Source of the DNA: an uncultured beta proteobacterium
GTDB lineage: Bacteria; Pseudomonadota; Gammaproteobacteria; Burkholderiales; Rhodocyclaceae
Length of the DNA: 6,509 nucleotides
NCBI GenBank assembly: GCA_903910495.1
Contig: CAIVZW010000806.1
Span: 1-6,509, forward strand
Reading direction: 5' to 3'
Part shown: positions 6,324 through 6,509 of the stretch, one piece after another
Position numbering within the stretch: the first letter of the stretch is position 1
Layout: every line of letters starts with the position of its first letter
Program-made: the position numbers and the translations under genes
Notes under the pieces: model-generated
The model's input: only the letters and a program-made list of their open reading frames with translations
Told to the model about the DNA's origin: nothing
The model's database searches: none

Positions 6324-6509
6324 TCACCTTTTTATCGCACTAATTGCCTTGCTTTCGAAAACCTCAATCAGCACGCGGTCGGGCCCTTCGAGCATGATAT
6401 ATTTAAGTTCGCCGAAATCCCTGATTGGTGTTCGGAAGTTGAAATCCTTCGCCTCCATGTGAGCGACCAGTGCTGAAATATTATCCGTTATAATTCCGAG
6501 ATGATGAAC
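6324..6509 (-). CDS. VOC-family (glyoxalase/bleomycin-resistance fold) protein, C-terminal part
   Basis: The leftward frame ends at TGA (6324-6326) and is open to the right edge, so only the last 61 residues are present and the start lies outside the window. The visible part is one beta-alpha-beta-beta-beta module of the VOC fold: a VHHLGI strand with a potential metal-binding His, a helix (NISALVAHMEAKDF), then FGELKYIMLEGPDRVLIEVFE, whose Glu is in the usual place of the second metal ligand. VOC proteins include glyoxalase I, dioxygenases and resistance proteins, and the fragment does not decide between them. It converges on the exporter operon with a 68-base gap and is probably unrelated to it. 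Lower GC than the channel gene marks a change of sequence character here. Confidence 0.8.
   Translation of the reverse strand, partial: VHHLGIITDNISALVAHMEAKDFNFRTPIRDFGELKYIMLEGPDRVLIEVFESKAISAIKR

Overview
The window looks like bacterial, Gram-negative chromosome. The exporter has a periplasmic adaptor and an outer-membrane lipoprotein channel, so the host has two membranes. The remnant of an FprA-type flavodiiron protein and the FNR/DNR-like palindromes suggest a facultative or strict anaerobe. A deltaproteobacterial (Desulfobacterota-type) host is my best guess, but it rests on the style of the protein sequences and not on any marker gene.

Positions 1-900 hold small and broken genes. A near-consensus sigma70-type promoter (146-173) reads rightward into a 34-codon, one-helix microprotein (198-302). 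It has a good ribosome binding site, but an ATC codon stands where ATG is expected. Next come two truncated genes lying back to back: a leftward C-terminal zinc-ribbon fragment (438-671), possibly from a type IA topoisomerase, and a rightward C-terminal fragment of an FprA-family flavoprotein (about 678-893). Both lack their 5' parts at the same point, which fits one deletion across a divergent gene pair.

Positions 894-1141 form the control region of the main operon. Two abutting palindromes with TTGAY/RTCAA half-sites (1008-1022 and 1022-1037) lie about 105-134 bases before the first gene.

Positions 1142-6255 are a co-directional operon for a tripartite ABC exporter: a HlyD-family adaptor (1142-2335), an FtsX-like permease of the DevC kind (2332-3534), an ATPase (3527-4246), a small four-helix membrane protein of unknown role (4296-4703) and a NodT-type outer-membrane lipoprotein channel (4759-6255). 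The first three overlap by 4 and 8 bases, and an 18-codon mini-ORF bridges the ATPase and the small membrane protein with an ATGA overlap at each end. Together they should form an envelope-spanning pump: the permease and ATPase power it, the adaptor links it to the channel, and the small membrane protein may be an accessory. Gene order matches the cyanobacterial DevBCA type, a split form of the MacAB architecture. The substrate cannot be read from sequence.

Positions 6324-6509 hold the C-terminal end of a leftward VOC (glyoxalase-fold) gene that continues past the window and converges on the operon. The exporter genes are clearly richer in G+C than both flanks, so the cassette may have been acquired as a unit.
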